Origin: JAVZLH01 sp049700435
Lineage (GTDB): Archaea; Thermoproteota; Bathyarchaeia; Bathyarchaeales; Bathycorpusculaceae
Length of the DNA stretch: 20,616 nucleotides
Assembly (NCBI GenBank): GCA_049700435.1
Contig: JBNAVK010000025.1
Span: 1-20,616 of the forward strand
Direction: 5' to 3'
In this document: positions 14,951 through 20,616 of the stretch, piece after piece
How the letters are laid out: every line of letters begins with the position of its first letter
How positions within the stretch are numbered: position 1 is the first letter of the stretch
Made by a program: the position numbers and the translations under genes
The notes under the pieces: model-generated
What the model saw: the letters and a program-made list of their open reading frames with translations, nothing else
Databases searched by the model: none
Told to the model about the DNA's origin: nothing

Positions 14951-16333
14951 ATGCCTAAAACCAAAAAGGAAGAAAAAAAGCCAACGGTGGAAGAGCTTTT
15001 GACGAAGGCAAAGAAACCCGCACAGCTTGCTCCGTCAATGCACAAATTTTATGAAGGAAAAGTTCAAGTTATGCCGAAATGCGCCATAAGAAGCTACGAA
15101 GACTTCGCAATATGGTACACGCCTGGCGTTGCTGCGCCATGCAAGGAAATCCAAGCAAACACGGATAAATCCTTTGAATTAACAAACCGGTGGAATTACG
15201 TTGCCGTCGTATCAGACGGAACACGTGTACTGGGCTTAGGCGACATAGGCCCAGAAGCAGCTATGCCAGTTATGGAAGGAAAAGCCTTACTTTTCAAGTA
15301 TTTGGGCGGTGTGGATGCTTTCCCAATTTGCCTAAAAACTAAAGACCCCGAAGAGATAGTAAGAACATGCGAACTCATTGAACCTTCCTTCGGCGGAATA
15401 AACCTAGAAGACATAGAGAAACCCAAATGCTTCTACGTTTTAGAAAAGGCTAGGGAACGACTGCAAATTCCAGTGTGGCACGACGATCAACAAGGAACAG
15501 CAACAGTTATTCTTGCAGGCTTGATAAACGCCTTCAAAATAGTTGGGAAAAACCCCAAAGAAAGCCTCATAACCCTAGTTGGGGCAGGCTCAGCCAACAT
15601 CAGAACCGCCTACGTCCTAATAAGGTGGGGAATAAACCCGGGAAACATGATAATGGTTGATACTAAGGGAATAATACACCGCGGCAGAAAAGACATAACA
15701 AAGGAAGAAGACCCGTGGAAATACGACCTCGCCCAAAAAACAAACGCAGAAAACAGGACAGGAGATATAGCAGAGGCTTTCAAAGGTGTAGACGCGGTTG
15801 TGGCTGCGTCAAAACCAGGACCGGGAACAATAAGGAAGGAGTGGGTGAAGAGTATGGCTGATAACTCCATACTTTTTGCTTGCGCCAACCCCATACCGGA
15901 AATATGGCCGTGGGAGGCTGAAGAGGCAGGCGCCAAAATCATAGCCACGGGCAGAAGCGACTTTCCAAATCAGGTAAATAACAGCTTAGGGTTTCCAGCA
16001 ATTTTCCGCGGCGTCCTAGATGTGAAGGCAAAAACCGTGACGGATGACATGTGCATAGCTGCCGCCCAAGAACTGGCGAGATTTGCTGAAGAGAGGGGAA
16101 TGCATGAGAAGGATATTTTGCCAAGGATGGAGGAATGGGAAGTTTTTCCGAGAGAAGCAGTTGCATGCGCGTTAAAGTCTATAGAGCAGGGTGTGGCAAG
16201 AGTTAAACTCAGTAGGCAAGAACTGTACGAACGGGCTTCAGCAATAATTAAGAACGCTATAGAGTCAACAAAATTACTAATGAAACATGGTTTAATAAAA
16301 CAGCCTCCGCCAGAAGAGAAACTGCTCAAATAA
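14951..16333 (+). CDS. Malic enzyme (malate dehydrogenase, oxaloacetate-decarboxylating)
   Basis: 460 residues: malate + NAD(P)+ to pyruvate + CO2. Short form: malic N-terminal domain followed by a Rossmann domain, without the phosphotransacetylase-like tail of MaeB. Visible: Y56-TPGVAAPC, SDGTRVLGLGDIGPEAAMPVMEGKALL with catalytic K111, metal ligands E152/D153 (LEDI), D178 in HDDQQGTA, and the nucleotide loop VGAGSAN (210-216), where the usual GAGAAG reads GAGSAN. A Lys/Glu-rich N-terminal extension (1-12) is extra. ATG 14951 has GAGGAG (14937-14942) at 8 nt; CCTTAAAA at 14898-14906 may be the TATA element. It probably runs as a single gene and supplies pyruvate and reductant from C4 acids. 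Confidence 0.95.
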   Translation: MPKTKKEEKKPTVEELLTKAKKPAQLAPSMHKFYEGKVQVMPKCAIRSYEDFAIWYTPGVAAPCKEIQANTDKSFELTNRWNYVAVVSDGTRVLGLGDIGPEAAMPVMEGKALLFKYLGGVDAFPICLKTKDPEEIVRTCELIEPSFGGINLEDIEKPKCFYVLEKARERLQIPVWHDDQQGTATVILAGLINAFKIVGKNPKESLITLVGAGSANIRTAYVLIRWGINPGNMIMVDTKGIIHRGRKDITKEEDPWKYDLAQKTNAENRTGDIAEAFKGVDAVVAASKPGPGTIRKEWVKSMADNSILFACANPIPEIWPWEAEEAGAKIIATGRSDFPNQVNNSLGFPAIFRGVLDVKAKTVTDDMCIAAAQELARFAEERGMHEKDILPRMEEWEVFPREAVACALKSIEQGVARVKLSRQELYERASAIIKNAIESTKLLMKHGLIKQPPPEEKLLK

Positions 16334-16358
16334 ATGGCTGGCAACCTAAAATCCATAA

Positions 16359-16375
16359 ATTTTTCGCCTTTTTTG
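16359..16375 (+). terminator. Possible U-rich terminator after the malic enzyme
   Basis: Two T runs (five T at 16360-16364 and six T at 16369-16374) 25-40 nt after the stop codon, upstream of a new promoter. Archaeal intrinsic termination needs only U-tracts. Weak evidence. Confidence 0.35.
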
Positions 16376-16390
16376 GCTTAAAGTAGAAAA

Positions 16391-16399
16391 TTATTTAAG
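16391..16399 (+). promoter_or_regulatory. TATA element for the HhH membrane protein
   Basis: TTATTTAAG, with predicted transcription start near 16421, just before GGAGAG (16426-16431) and ATG 16438. Separates this gene from the malic enzyme transcript. Confidence 0.45.
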
Positions 16400-16437
16400 C
16401 AATTTTGTAGAACATATGGTGGATTGGAGAGAAAATA

Positions 16438-16884
16438 ATGAGATCAGATTACGCCCTTTATGGAGTCGCAGTGATATTCTTCATCATAACAGCGATAGCG
16501 GTAGCTTCCTCCATCGATAGCCTATGGATTGTTTCAGCAGCCGTAGCTGGGCTCTTCTTCGCAGGCTTAGGTTACACTCAAAGACCCAAAACCAAAGCAA
16601 TAGCAACAGAAGCGCCCCAACCTGCGCAAGCGGTTCCCGCAACCGTTGTTGAAACTGAAGAAAGGAAAGTTGAAACCATTACGGAAACTGTGCCAAAGAT
16701 AGAGTTAACAGAGGTTAAGGGAATCGGCGCGAAGCGGGCGGAACAACTGAAGAATATGGGGATAAACAGCGTTGAAGATTTGGCAAAGGCTTCAGCAAAG
16801 GATTTAGCAGTAAAGTTGAAGATTTCCCCAAAAATTACGGCAAAATGGATTGAAAACGCTAAGAAACTAGCTGAGAAAGCATAG
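16438..16884 (+). CDS. Two-TM membrane protein with C-terminal helix-hairpin-helix domain
   Basis: 148 residues: two hydrophobic helices (about 5-25 and 29-46), a flexible Pro/Ala/Thr/Glu-rich linker (50-87), and a C-terminal helix-hairpin-helix repeat (88-148): ELTEVKGIGAKRAEQL, GINSVEDLAKASAKDL, then KLKISPKITAKWIENA. Such HhH domains usually contact DNA or serve as protein-interaction modules; tethered to the membrane it could hold DNA or a repair/transcription complex at the membrane. Similar small TM-HhH proteins are common in archaea but uncharacterised as far as I know. ATG 16438 has GGAGAG at 6 nt and its own TATA element. Architecture is clear, function is not. Confidence 0.8.
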   Translation: MRSDYALYGVAVIFFIITAIAVASSIDSLWIVSAAVAGLFFAGLGYTQRPKTKAIATEAPQPAQAVPATVVETEERKVETITETVPKIELTEVKGIGAKRAEQLKNMGINSVEDLAKASAKDLAVKLKISPKITAKWIENAKKLAEKA

Positions 16885-16911
16885 AAGAAAAGGGGCTTAT
16901 TTAACCTCCAT

Positions 16912-17184
16912 TTACAATCTTAAGATTCTTATTATATTCCTTCGCTCCAAACGCTTTATGGCATCTAAAAACTCGCTTTTCTTTTTCCCAGCCAAACTGA
17001 AGCTCTGAATCATGTCTTTTAAAGGCATTTCAGGTTTTCCAAAACTTGCTTTTCTATTAGATAAGTGGCGAACTATCAGCCTCTCTAACCTTCCGCATTT
17101 CCATGTAGTGTTACGAATCAAAATCACTATCGACTCAACAAGTTTCTTCTTGCGGCTTCCTTTTTTGGGCAACAAGCACCACAA
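16912..17184 (-). CDS. Possible small basic protein, unknown
   Basis: 90 residues, Lys/Arg-rich, with a predicted helical C-terminal half (MPLKDMIQSFS, then KKKSEFLDAIKRLERRNIIRIL) that could form a small winged-helix-like unit. No catalytic motif is visible. It fills the only otherwise large gap in this stretch. There is no Shine-Dalgarno site before TTG 17184, but CTAAAAG on the minus strand (17206-17212) lies 25 nt upstream, the spacing for a leaderless TTG start. Further TTG codons follow at residues 4 and 5. I do not recognise a family; it may be spurious. Confidence 0.4.
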   Translation of the reverse strand: MWCLLPKKGSRKKKLVESIVILIRNTTWKCGRLERLIVRHLSNRKASFGKPEMPLKDMIQSFSLAGKKKSEFLDAIKRLERRNIIRILRL

Positions 17185-17255
17185 TAATTCTATTCTACAA
17201 AAAGACTTTTAGGGTTTACGCTCCAAACACTAACACACAGCTAAGGGGAGATGAA

Positions 17256-17681
17256 ATGGCAAAAGGAACAGTTGGGAAAATACACTTCTTCCGTTTGTTT
17301 GAAGATGAAGACCTTGTGGAGGCTATAAGGGAACGCGCCGAAAAGAATGGTGTAAACGCTGGAATTTTATTTGTAATTGGAACATTGAAAGATGCTGTTT
17401 TAGGATACTACCTAAAGGGAGAATACAAGTATATCAGGTTAGATGAGCCCTTAGAAATTGCTTCATGCATGGGGAACATAGCCTTAGACGAGGATAGCAA
17501 ACTTGTCGTTCACGCACACATCGTGGTTTCAAACGAGAAAGGCGAAGCTTTCGGTGGACATTTAATGCAGAATTCTCACGTTGCTGCCACAGCAGAGTTA
17601 GTCATTATTGAAGCAGACGGACTAAAGTTGCAAAGGGCTTTTGATGCAAAGACAAAACTAAAGCTTCTGCGATTAAGTTAA
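17256..17681 (+). CDS. PPC/DUF296-domain protein
   Basis: 141 residues, one PPC (plants and prokaryotes conserved, DUF296) domain, as found alone in archaea and bacteria and next to AT-hooks in plants. The hallmark block is present: HAHIVV (H86, H88), a short turn, then FGGHLM with H102; these three His residues form a metal site in solved bacterial/archaeal structures. Also GILFVIGTLKDAVLGYY and a final ELVIIEA strand. The domain forms trimers; its role in archaea is not known and DNA binding is not established for stand-alone forms. ATG 17256 has AAGGGGAG (17243-17250) at 5 nt. Its 3' end overlaps the convergent acetyltransferase gene by 9 bp. Confidence 0.9.
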   Translation: MAKGTVGKIHFFRLFEDEDLVEAIRERAEKNGVNAGILFVIGTLKDAVLGYYLKGEYKYIRLDEPLEIASCMGNIALDEDSKLVVHAHIVVSNEKGEAFGGHLMQNSHVAATAELVIIEADGLKLQRAFDAKTKLKLLRLS

Positions 17682-18125
17682 GGCTTTCCTCAAATACAGT
17701 CCATGGGCGCTTCCGTAATAACGTCTAAGCTTTCCAACTTTTTCGTATCCAAGTTTCCGATAAAGGTTTATGGCAGCAACATTGTCTTCGCGCACTTCAA
17801 GGCGGCACTCTTTAACGCCCCTTTCTCTGAATATTCCTTCAATTTCAAGTAAGAGCCTCTGCGCTATTCCCTTTTGGCGATGAGTCGGCGAAATGTCCAG
17901 AGTTAGTATATGCCCAATTAATGATTCTTCTTCGACGTATATCCTGCCTATGATGAAGCCTACAATTTCTCCGTCTACCTTCGCAATTAAACCAATGGAG
18001 TTGTAGTCTGTCAGGAGGTGGGCTATTTGCTGCTTTGTAAACGCCTCTTTCGTGAAGCATTTTATCTCAATTTCGTATAAACTATCTAGGTGCTTTATTG
18101 AGGCATCCTCTATTGTAGGCTCCAT
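17673..18125 (-). CDS. RimI-type GNAT N-acetyltransferase
   Basis: 150 residues from ATG 18125. GNAT fold: an acetyl-CoA-binding signature RQKGIA (83-88), preceded by LTLDISPTH and followed by the RLLLEIE helix; LEVREDNVAAINLYRKLGYEKVG (109-131) holds the catalytic-position Tyr122 as in RimI/NAA family members. Archaeal homologues are broad N-terminal protein acetyltransferases, with ribosomal or Alba proteins among known targets. The ATG has AAAGGA (18132-18137) at 6 nt, which argues against the upstream TTG at 18152 that would add nine residues. It lies 35 nt downstream of the flippase-like gene, likely in one transcript. Confidence 0.88.
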   Translation of the reverse strand: MEPTIEDASIKHLDSLYEIEIKCFTKEAFTKQQIAHLLTDYNSIGLIAKVDGEIVGFIIGRIYVEEESLIGHILTLDISPTHRQKGIAQRLLLEIEGIFRERGVKECRLEVREDNVAAINLYRKLGYEKVGKLRRYYGSAHGLYLRKALT

Positions 18126-18160
18126 TTTTAATCCTTTTGAAGGTGAGGTCAAAGTTGGAT

Positions 18161-19210
18161 TTAGCTTTGTTGTTTCAACGTTTTAATTTCTAGCCATTGT
18201 TGAACGGCGAATCCAATGAAGAATCTAAACCAAACTGTTAAAAGTCTGGTTAAGATTGTCGCTGTTGCACATATTTGCATCGGGATTCCCGGCAAAAGTA
18301 TCGTATAAAGCGTTGTCATCGTTATTTCTGGGAGTCCAACCTCAAAAGGCACGCCAAGCGGGATAGACTTTATGGCAACAATTATCGAGTTTGTCACAAC
18401 TATTACGCTCCAGTGCACATGAAACCCCATGGATAAAAAAACGAGATAAGCTGTCCCTAGAGTGAAAAGCCACGTAACAACGTAAAAGCCAAATGAAGTG
18501 AGAATGGTTTTTGGGGCGTGCCAAAACTCCCTCATGGAGTCATGAAACATTTTTGCCGCTTTGACTGCGTCATCCTTAAATCTTGTTATTTTCCATCGTC
18601 CTCGACCCAAATATTCCGCAAGCCTGAAAATGGCATTCACGATTTTCAGCGTCCAGTGCTCCTTTACACACAGCAGAAGAAGCAGGATTAGAAAAACTGC
18701 TGTTAAAACAGTCAACAACACCATTAGGTTGAGTACGGTTCCGATGACCTGCCCTCTAATTATTAAGATGCTTGCGCTCACGAGTAGGCTTGCTATGTAC
18801 ACAACCATCCCTATTAGTCTATGAGCAACAAGTGAAGCGACAACTTTCCCGCTTGTCCCATTCTGCTCTCTCGTAACCAAGTATACTCTTGAAACTTCCC
18901 CACTTATGGACTCCGCTGGAATGATTATATCTATAAAAACGCCATACCAAACGTAAAGGAAAGCCTTCCAAACTGAAAGCTTCACAGATAAGAAATCCAG
19001 CAAGGTACGCCATGACAGAGAAAAGAAAAGCGCCTCAAAAACAACAAATGCCACAGCTAAAAAATAGAGTGAAAGGTTAATGCTTTTAGCGGTTTCAATT
19101 ATTGCCGGGATATCAACATTAAAAAGATAGAGGTATATGAAGAAAGCTGTTAACCCAAGCGCTAGGAGGATGATAGTTTTCCATGTGACCCTAAACTTTA
19201 CTGAAACCAT
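18161..19210 (-). CDS. UPF0104 / lysylphosphatidylglycerol-synthase-TM-like membrane protein
   Basis: 349 residues, about eight hydrophobic segments (near 11-30, 47-67, 85-100, 124-150, 156-181, 237-262, 267-283, 296-320, 325-340). This is the integral-membrane flippase-like domain also seen at the N-terminus of MprF and in archaeal AglD-type proteins. Family hallmarks: IIIPAESISGEVSRVYL (95-111) with the Gly-Glu...Arg pattern, SLVAHRLIGM (126-135), and PLGVPFEVGLPE (284-295). Such proteins are implicated in moving or modifying lipid-linked molecules; no soluble transferase domain is attached. ATG 19210 is preceded by GGGTG (19215-19219); GTG 19222 would add four residues. A TATA element lies at 19254-19261. 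The substrate is unknown. Confidence 0.85.
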   Translation of the reverse strand: MVSVKFRVTWKTIILLALGLTAFFIYLYLFNVDIPAIIETAKSINLSLYFLAVAFVVFEALFFSLSWRTLLDFLSVKLSVWKAFLYVWYGVFIDIIIPAESISGEVSRVYLVTREQNGTSGKVVASLVAHRLIGMVVYIASLLVSASILIIRGQVIGTVLNLMVLLTVLTAVFLILLLLLCVKEHWTLKIVNAIFRLAEYLGRGRWKITRFKDDAVKAAKMFHDSMREFWHAPKTILTSFGFYVVTWLFTLGTAYLVFLSMGFHVHWSVIVVTNSIIVAIKSIPLGVPFEVGLPEITMTTLYTILLPGIPMQICATATILTRLLTVWFRFFIGFAVQQWLEIKTLKQQS

Positions 19211-19253
19211 TATGGCTTGCACCCGACAATGACTGCAGAAAGCGTGCAGCTCA

Positions 19254-19261
19254 ATTATATA
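19254..19261 (-). promoter_or_regulatory. TATA box of the flippase-like/acetyltransferase operon
   Basis: TATATAAT on the minus strand preceded by GGTAAAA (BRE-like). Predicted transcription start near 19232, 22 nt before ATG 19210. The 207 nt between the divergent genes otherwise shows only this and the HD-gene promoter. Confidence 0.5.
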
Positions 19262-19385
19262 TTTTACCTATCCTCCCTGAAAACCACCTCTTTGCCTCAA
19301 GTTCAACCACCATGTTATGTTGCCCGCGCACAATCAGAAATAAATTTTCAGAAACCCTTTTTCTAGACCAGATGCATGAGGATAA

Positions 19386-19393
19386 GTTATAAG
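19386..19393 (+). promoter_or_regulatory. TATA box of the HD-domain gene
   Basis: GTTATAAG, preceded by GAGGATAA (BRE-like). Predicted transcription start near 19415, shortly before the GAGG ribosome site (19419-19422). Confidence 0.45.
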
Positions 19394-19429
19394 GGCTATA
19401 GCTTCATTAAATAGGTTTGAGGTTTAGCC

Positions 19430-19984
19430 ATGTTGAATCGAGATGAAGCCCTAAACATTGTTAAGGAGCACATCTCAAAAAAGAATATTGTCTACCATGT
19501 GATTGCAGTTGAAGCCATAATGCGAGCCTTAGCCAAACACTTCGGCGAGGATGAGCAACTTTGGGGTTTGCTGGGGTTGCTTCATGATGTTGATTACGAG
19601 AAAACCGAGGCAACGCCAGAAAAACACAGCTTACTAACAGAAGAAATCTTGAAAGGAAAGGTTTCAAACGAGCTTGTTAAGGCGATAAAAGCCCACAACT
19701 TCAAGTATACGGGTGTTATGCCACAAACCCGCATGGAAAAAGCTCTAATTGCTGCAGACGCCATTTCTGGGCTGCTTGTGGCTTGTGCTTTGGTCATGCC
19801 CTCGAAGAAGTTGGCAGACGTCAAGGTGGAAACAGTTTCTAAAAAATTTAAGGATAAGGATTTCGCTAGAGGCGCTGAAAGAGAACGCATACTCCTATGC
19901 GAAGAAATCGGAATTTCAAGAGATAAATTCTTTGAATTGGCTTTAGACGGGCTGAAAAAAGTAGCCCAACAAATAGGGCTTTAA
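19430..19984 (+). CDS. HD-domain phosphohydrolase
   Basis: 184 residues. HD superfamily metal site: H23 (VYHVIAVE), H52-D53 (GLLHDVDYE) and D110 (IAADAISG), with H66 (EKHSLLTEEIL) and H89 (IKAHN) also conserved in many members and able to bind a second metal. Matches the group of small archaeal/bacterial HDIG-related proteins (uncharacterised, predicted nucleotidase or phosphodiesterase). ATG 19430 has GAGG (19419-19422) at 7 nt and its own TATA box. Single gene, convergent with the membrane protein that follows. The substrate (nucleotide, cyclic nucleotide or other phosphate ester) is not readable. Confidence 0.88.
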   Translation: MLNRDEALNIVKEHISKKNIVYHVIAVEAIMRALAKHFGEDEQLWGLLGLLHDVDYEKTEATPEKHSLLTEEILKGKVSNELVKAIKAHNFKYTGVMPQTRMEKALIAADAISGLLVACALVMPSKKLADVKVETVSKKFKDKDFARGAERERILLCEEIGISRDKFFELALDGLKKVAQQIGL

Positions 19985-20001
19985 CAGTTGCTTATTTGTT
20001 G

Positions 20002-20493
20002 TTACCGTACTTTGCGAGGCCTAAAAGCCGCCAGAACTAAGGCTCTAACAATTAAAGAAACCCCAATAAGAGTTATCACTAAAGCCCAAAAAGCGAACCA
20101 CGCGCTCGCTGTTGCTCCCTCATTAAGAAAGCTTATTATTAAAACAGCGCCTCCAAGCCAAACAACAATGTCTGAAAAGTTCTCCGCCTTCTTATGCAAA
20201 GGCGCATGCGCAAAAATTCTGAAGCATAACAACGCTATAAGAAATATTCCCCATGCGAGGCAAAATTGACTAGCAGCTGAATAAACTGCCATGTGGCTTG
20301 CGGGGTTTTTAGGCGCCGGAAAATAAATTCCAAGATTAGGCGCTTGAACAATGTCAAAATCCATGAAAAAAGCTGAAAGTTTGTCGAAAAAGTTTGGAGT
20401 AACTATAAAAATTGCGCCAAGCAGAATTAAGAAGACACCGAATGAAAATGCGCTGACAAAACTTTCCTTATACCGCTGAGAATCGCTGACCAT
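20002..20493 (-). CDS. Small four-TM membrane protein, unknown
   Basis: 163 residues from ATG 20493 with about four hydrophobic segments (near 14-34, 76-92, 110-125, 130-152) and one external or cytosolic loop rich in Pro/Asn (FPAPKNPASHM). The C-terminus is basic (AAFRPRKVR), suggesting it lies in the cytoplasm. No family recognised. Start choice: the frame is open up to a GTG at 20541, but a TATA element (20544-20551) puts transcription near 20522, inside that extension; ATG 20493 has GGAG (20504-20507) at 10 nt. ATG 20511 is another option. Divergent from the short ORF that begins at the right edge. Confidence 0.65.
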   Translation of the reverse strand: MVSDSQRYKESFVSAFSFGVFLILLGAIFIVTPNFFDKLSAFFMDFDIVQAPNLGIYFPAPKNPASHMAVYSAASQFCLAWGIFLIALLCFRIFAHAPLHKKAENFSDIVVWLGGAVLIISFLNEGATASAWFAFWALVITLIGVSLIVRALVLAAFRPRKVR

Positions 20494-20543
20494 GCACGAC
20501 AATCTCCACATGACTATTCTGGCAACCCACCAATATAACACTT

Positions 20544-20551
20544 CTTAAATA
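20544..20551 (-). promoter_or_regulatory. TATA element of the small membrane protein
   Basis: TATTTAAG on the minus strand. It decides against the GTG at 20541 as start because transcription would begin about 20 nt downstream of it. Confidence 0.4.
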
Positions 20552-20590
20552 CTTGAGGCTCGATATATGAATTATTGAAAAGGTGAAAAA

Positions 20591-20616
20591 TTGTCAGTAT
20601 GTAAAAAATGCGGTAG
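20591..20616 (+). CDS. Start of a zinc-ribbon protein (cut by window edge)
   Basis: Only eight full codons are present, reading M-S-V-C-K-K-C-G from TTG 20591. An N-terminal CxxCG is typical of small zinc-ribbon proteins in archaea. AAGGTGA (20580-20586) lies 4 nt upstream, and GATATATG (20562-20569) is a TATA candidate about 25 nt away. The frame is open to the window end. Too short to identify further. Confidence 0.45.

Noticed and set aside
19988..20269. Plus-strand frame of 93 codons after the HD gene.
   Set aside because: Antisense to a membrane protein with clear hydrophobic segments and its own promoter.
1..20616. CRISPR arrays, tRNA or rRNA genes, insertion sequences, attachment sites.
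   Set aside because: Intergenic spaces are short and show no regular direct repeats, tRNA-like arms, terminal inverted repeats or transposase motifs on reading.

Overview
The window looks like a chromosomal segment of a strictly anaerobic archaeon, most probably a Bathyarchaeia-type or related Thermoproteota lineage. That placement is inferred from gene content only. Archaeal signs are TATA-box promoters (several with leaderless or near-leaderless starts), an archaeal Thg1-like protein, ADP-forming acetyl-CoA synthetase, a NitrOD5 domain, a methanogenesis-marker-8 (DUF2099) protein, a SOSS-B/crenarchaeal-type SSB, the two-subunit glycine decarboxylase and Lrp/AsnC regulators. TTG starts are frequent. 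I see no rRNA, tRNA, CRISPR array, IS element or phage gene; coding density is high and no gene-free stretch exceeds about 210 bases.

Layout. 1-1370 (minus): a small zinc-ribbon protein followed by glutamate dehydrogenase, cut by the left edge. 1549-2507 (plus): two tandem, overlapping Lrp/AsnC regulators, divergent from gdhA. 2513-4733 (minus): a MetE-core methyltransferase that lacks one zinc-ligand Cys, then a winged-helix/ferredoxin Fe-S protein. 4838-8771 (plus): HtpX protease; an ECF-type S component with a membrane-anchored DUF4430 (transcobalamin-like) protein, a candidate corrinoid-uptake pair; ADP-forming acyl-CoA synthetase beta subunit; Thg1. 8868-13073 (plus): gcvPA, gcvPB and a MIP18/DUF59 protein in a tight operon, then DUF2099. 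13140-13616: SSB with an Arg/Gly tail. 13656-14746 (minus): a multi-pass membrane sensor-like protein coupled to a stand-alone NitrOD5 protein. 14951-16884 (plus): malic enzyme, then a membrane-anchored helix-hairpin-helix protein. 16912-17184 (minus): a possible small basic protein. 17256-17681: a PPC/DUF296 protein. 17673-19210 (minus): a UPF0104 flippase-like protein and a RimI-type acetyltransferase. 19430-19984: HD hydrolase. 20002-20493 (minus): small membrane protein. 20591-end: start of a zinc-ribbon ORF.

How they fit: glutamate dehydrogenase, glycine decarboxylase, ADP-forming acyl-CoA synthetase and malic enzyme describe amino-acid and C2-C4 fermentation or assimilation, with ATP made at the CoA-thioester step. 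The MetE-like enzyme, possible corrinoid uptake and glycine-derived C1 units point to C1/methyl metabolism. None of this needs DUF2099 to mean methanogenesis; no mcr gene is present here.
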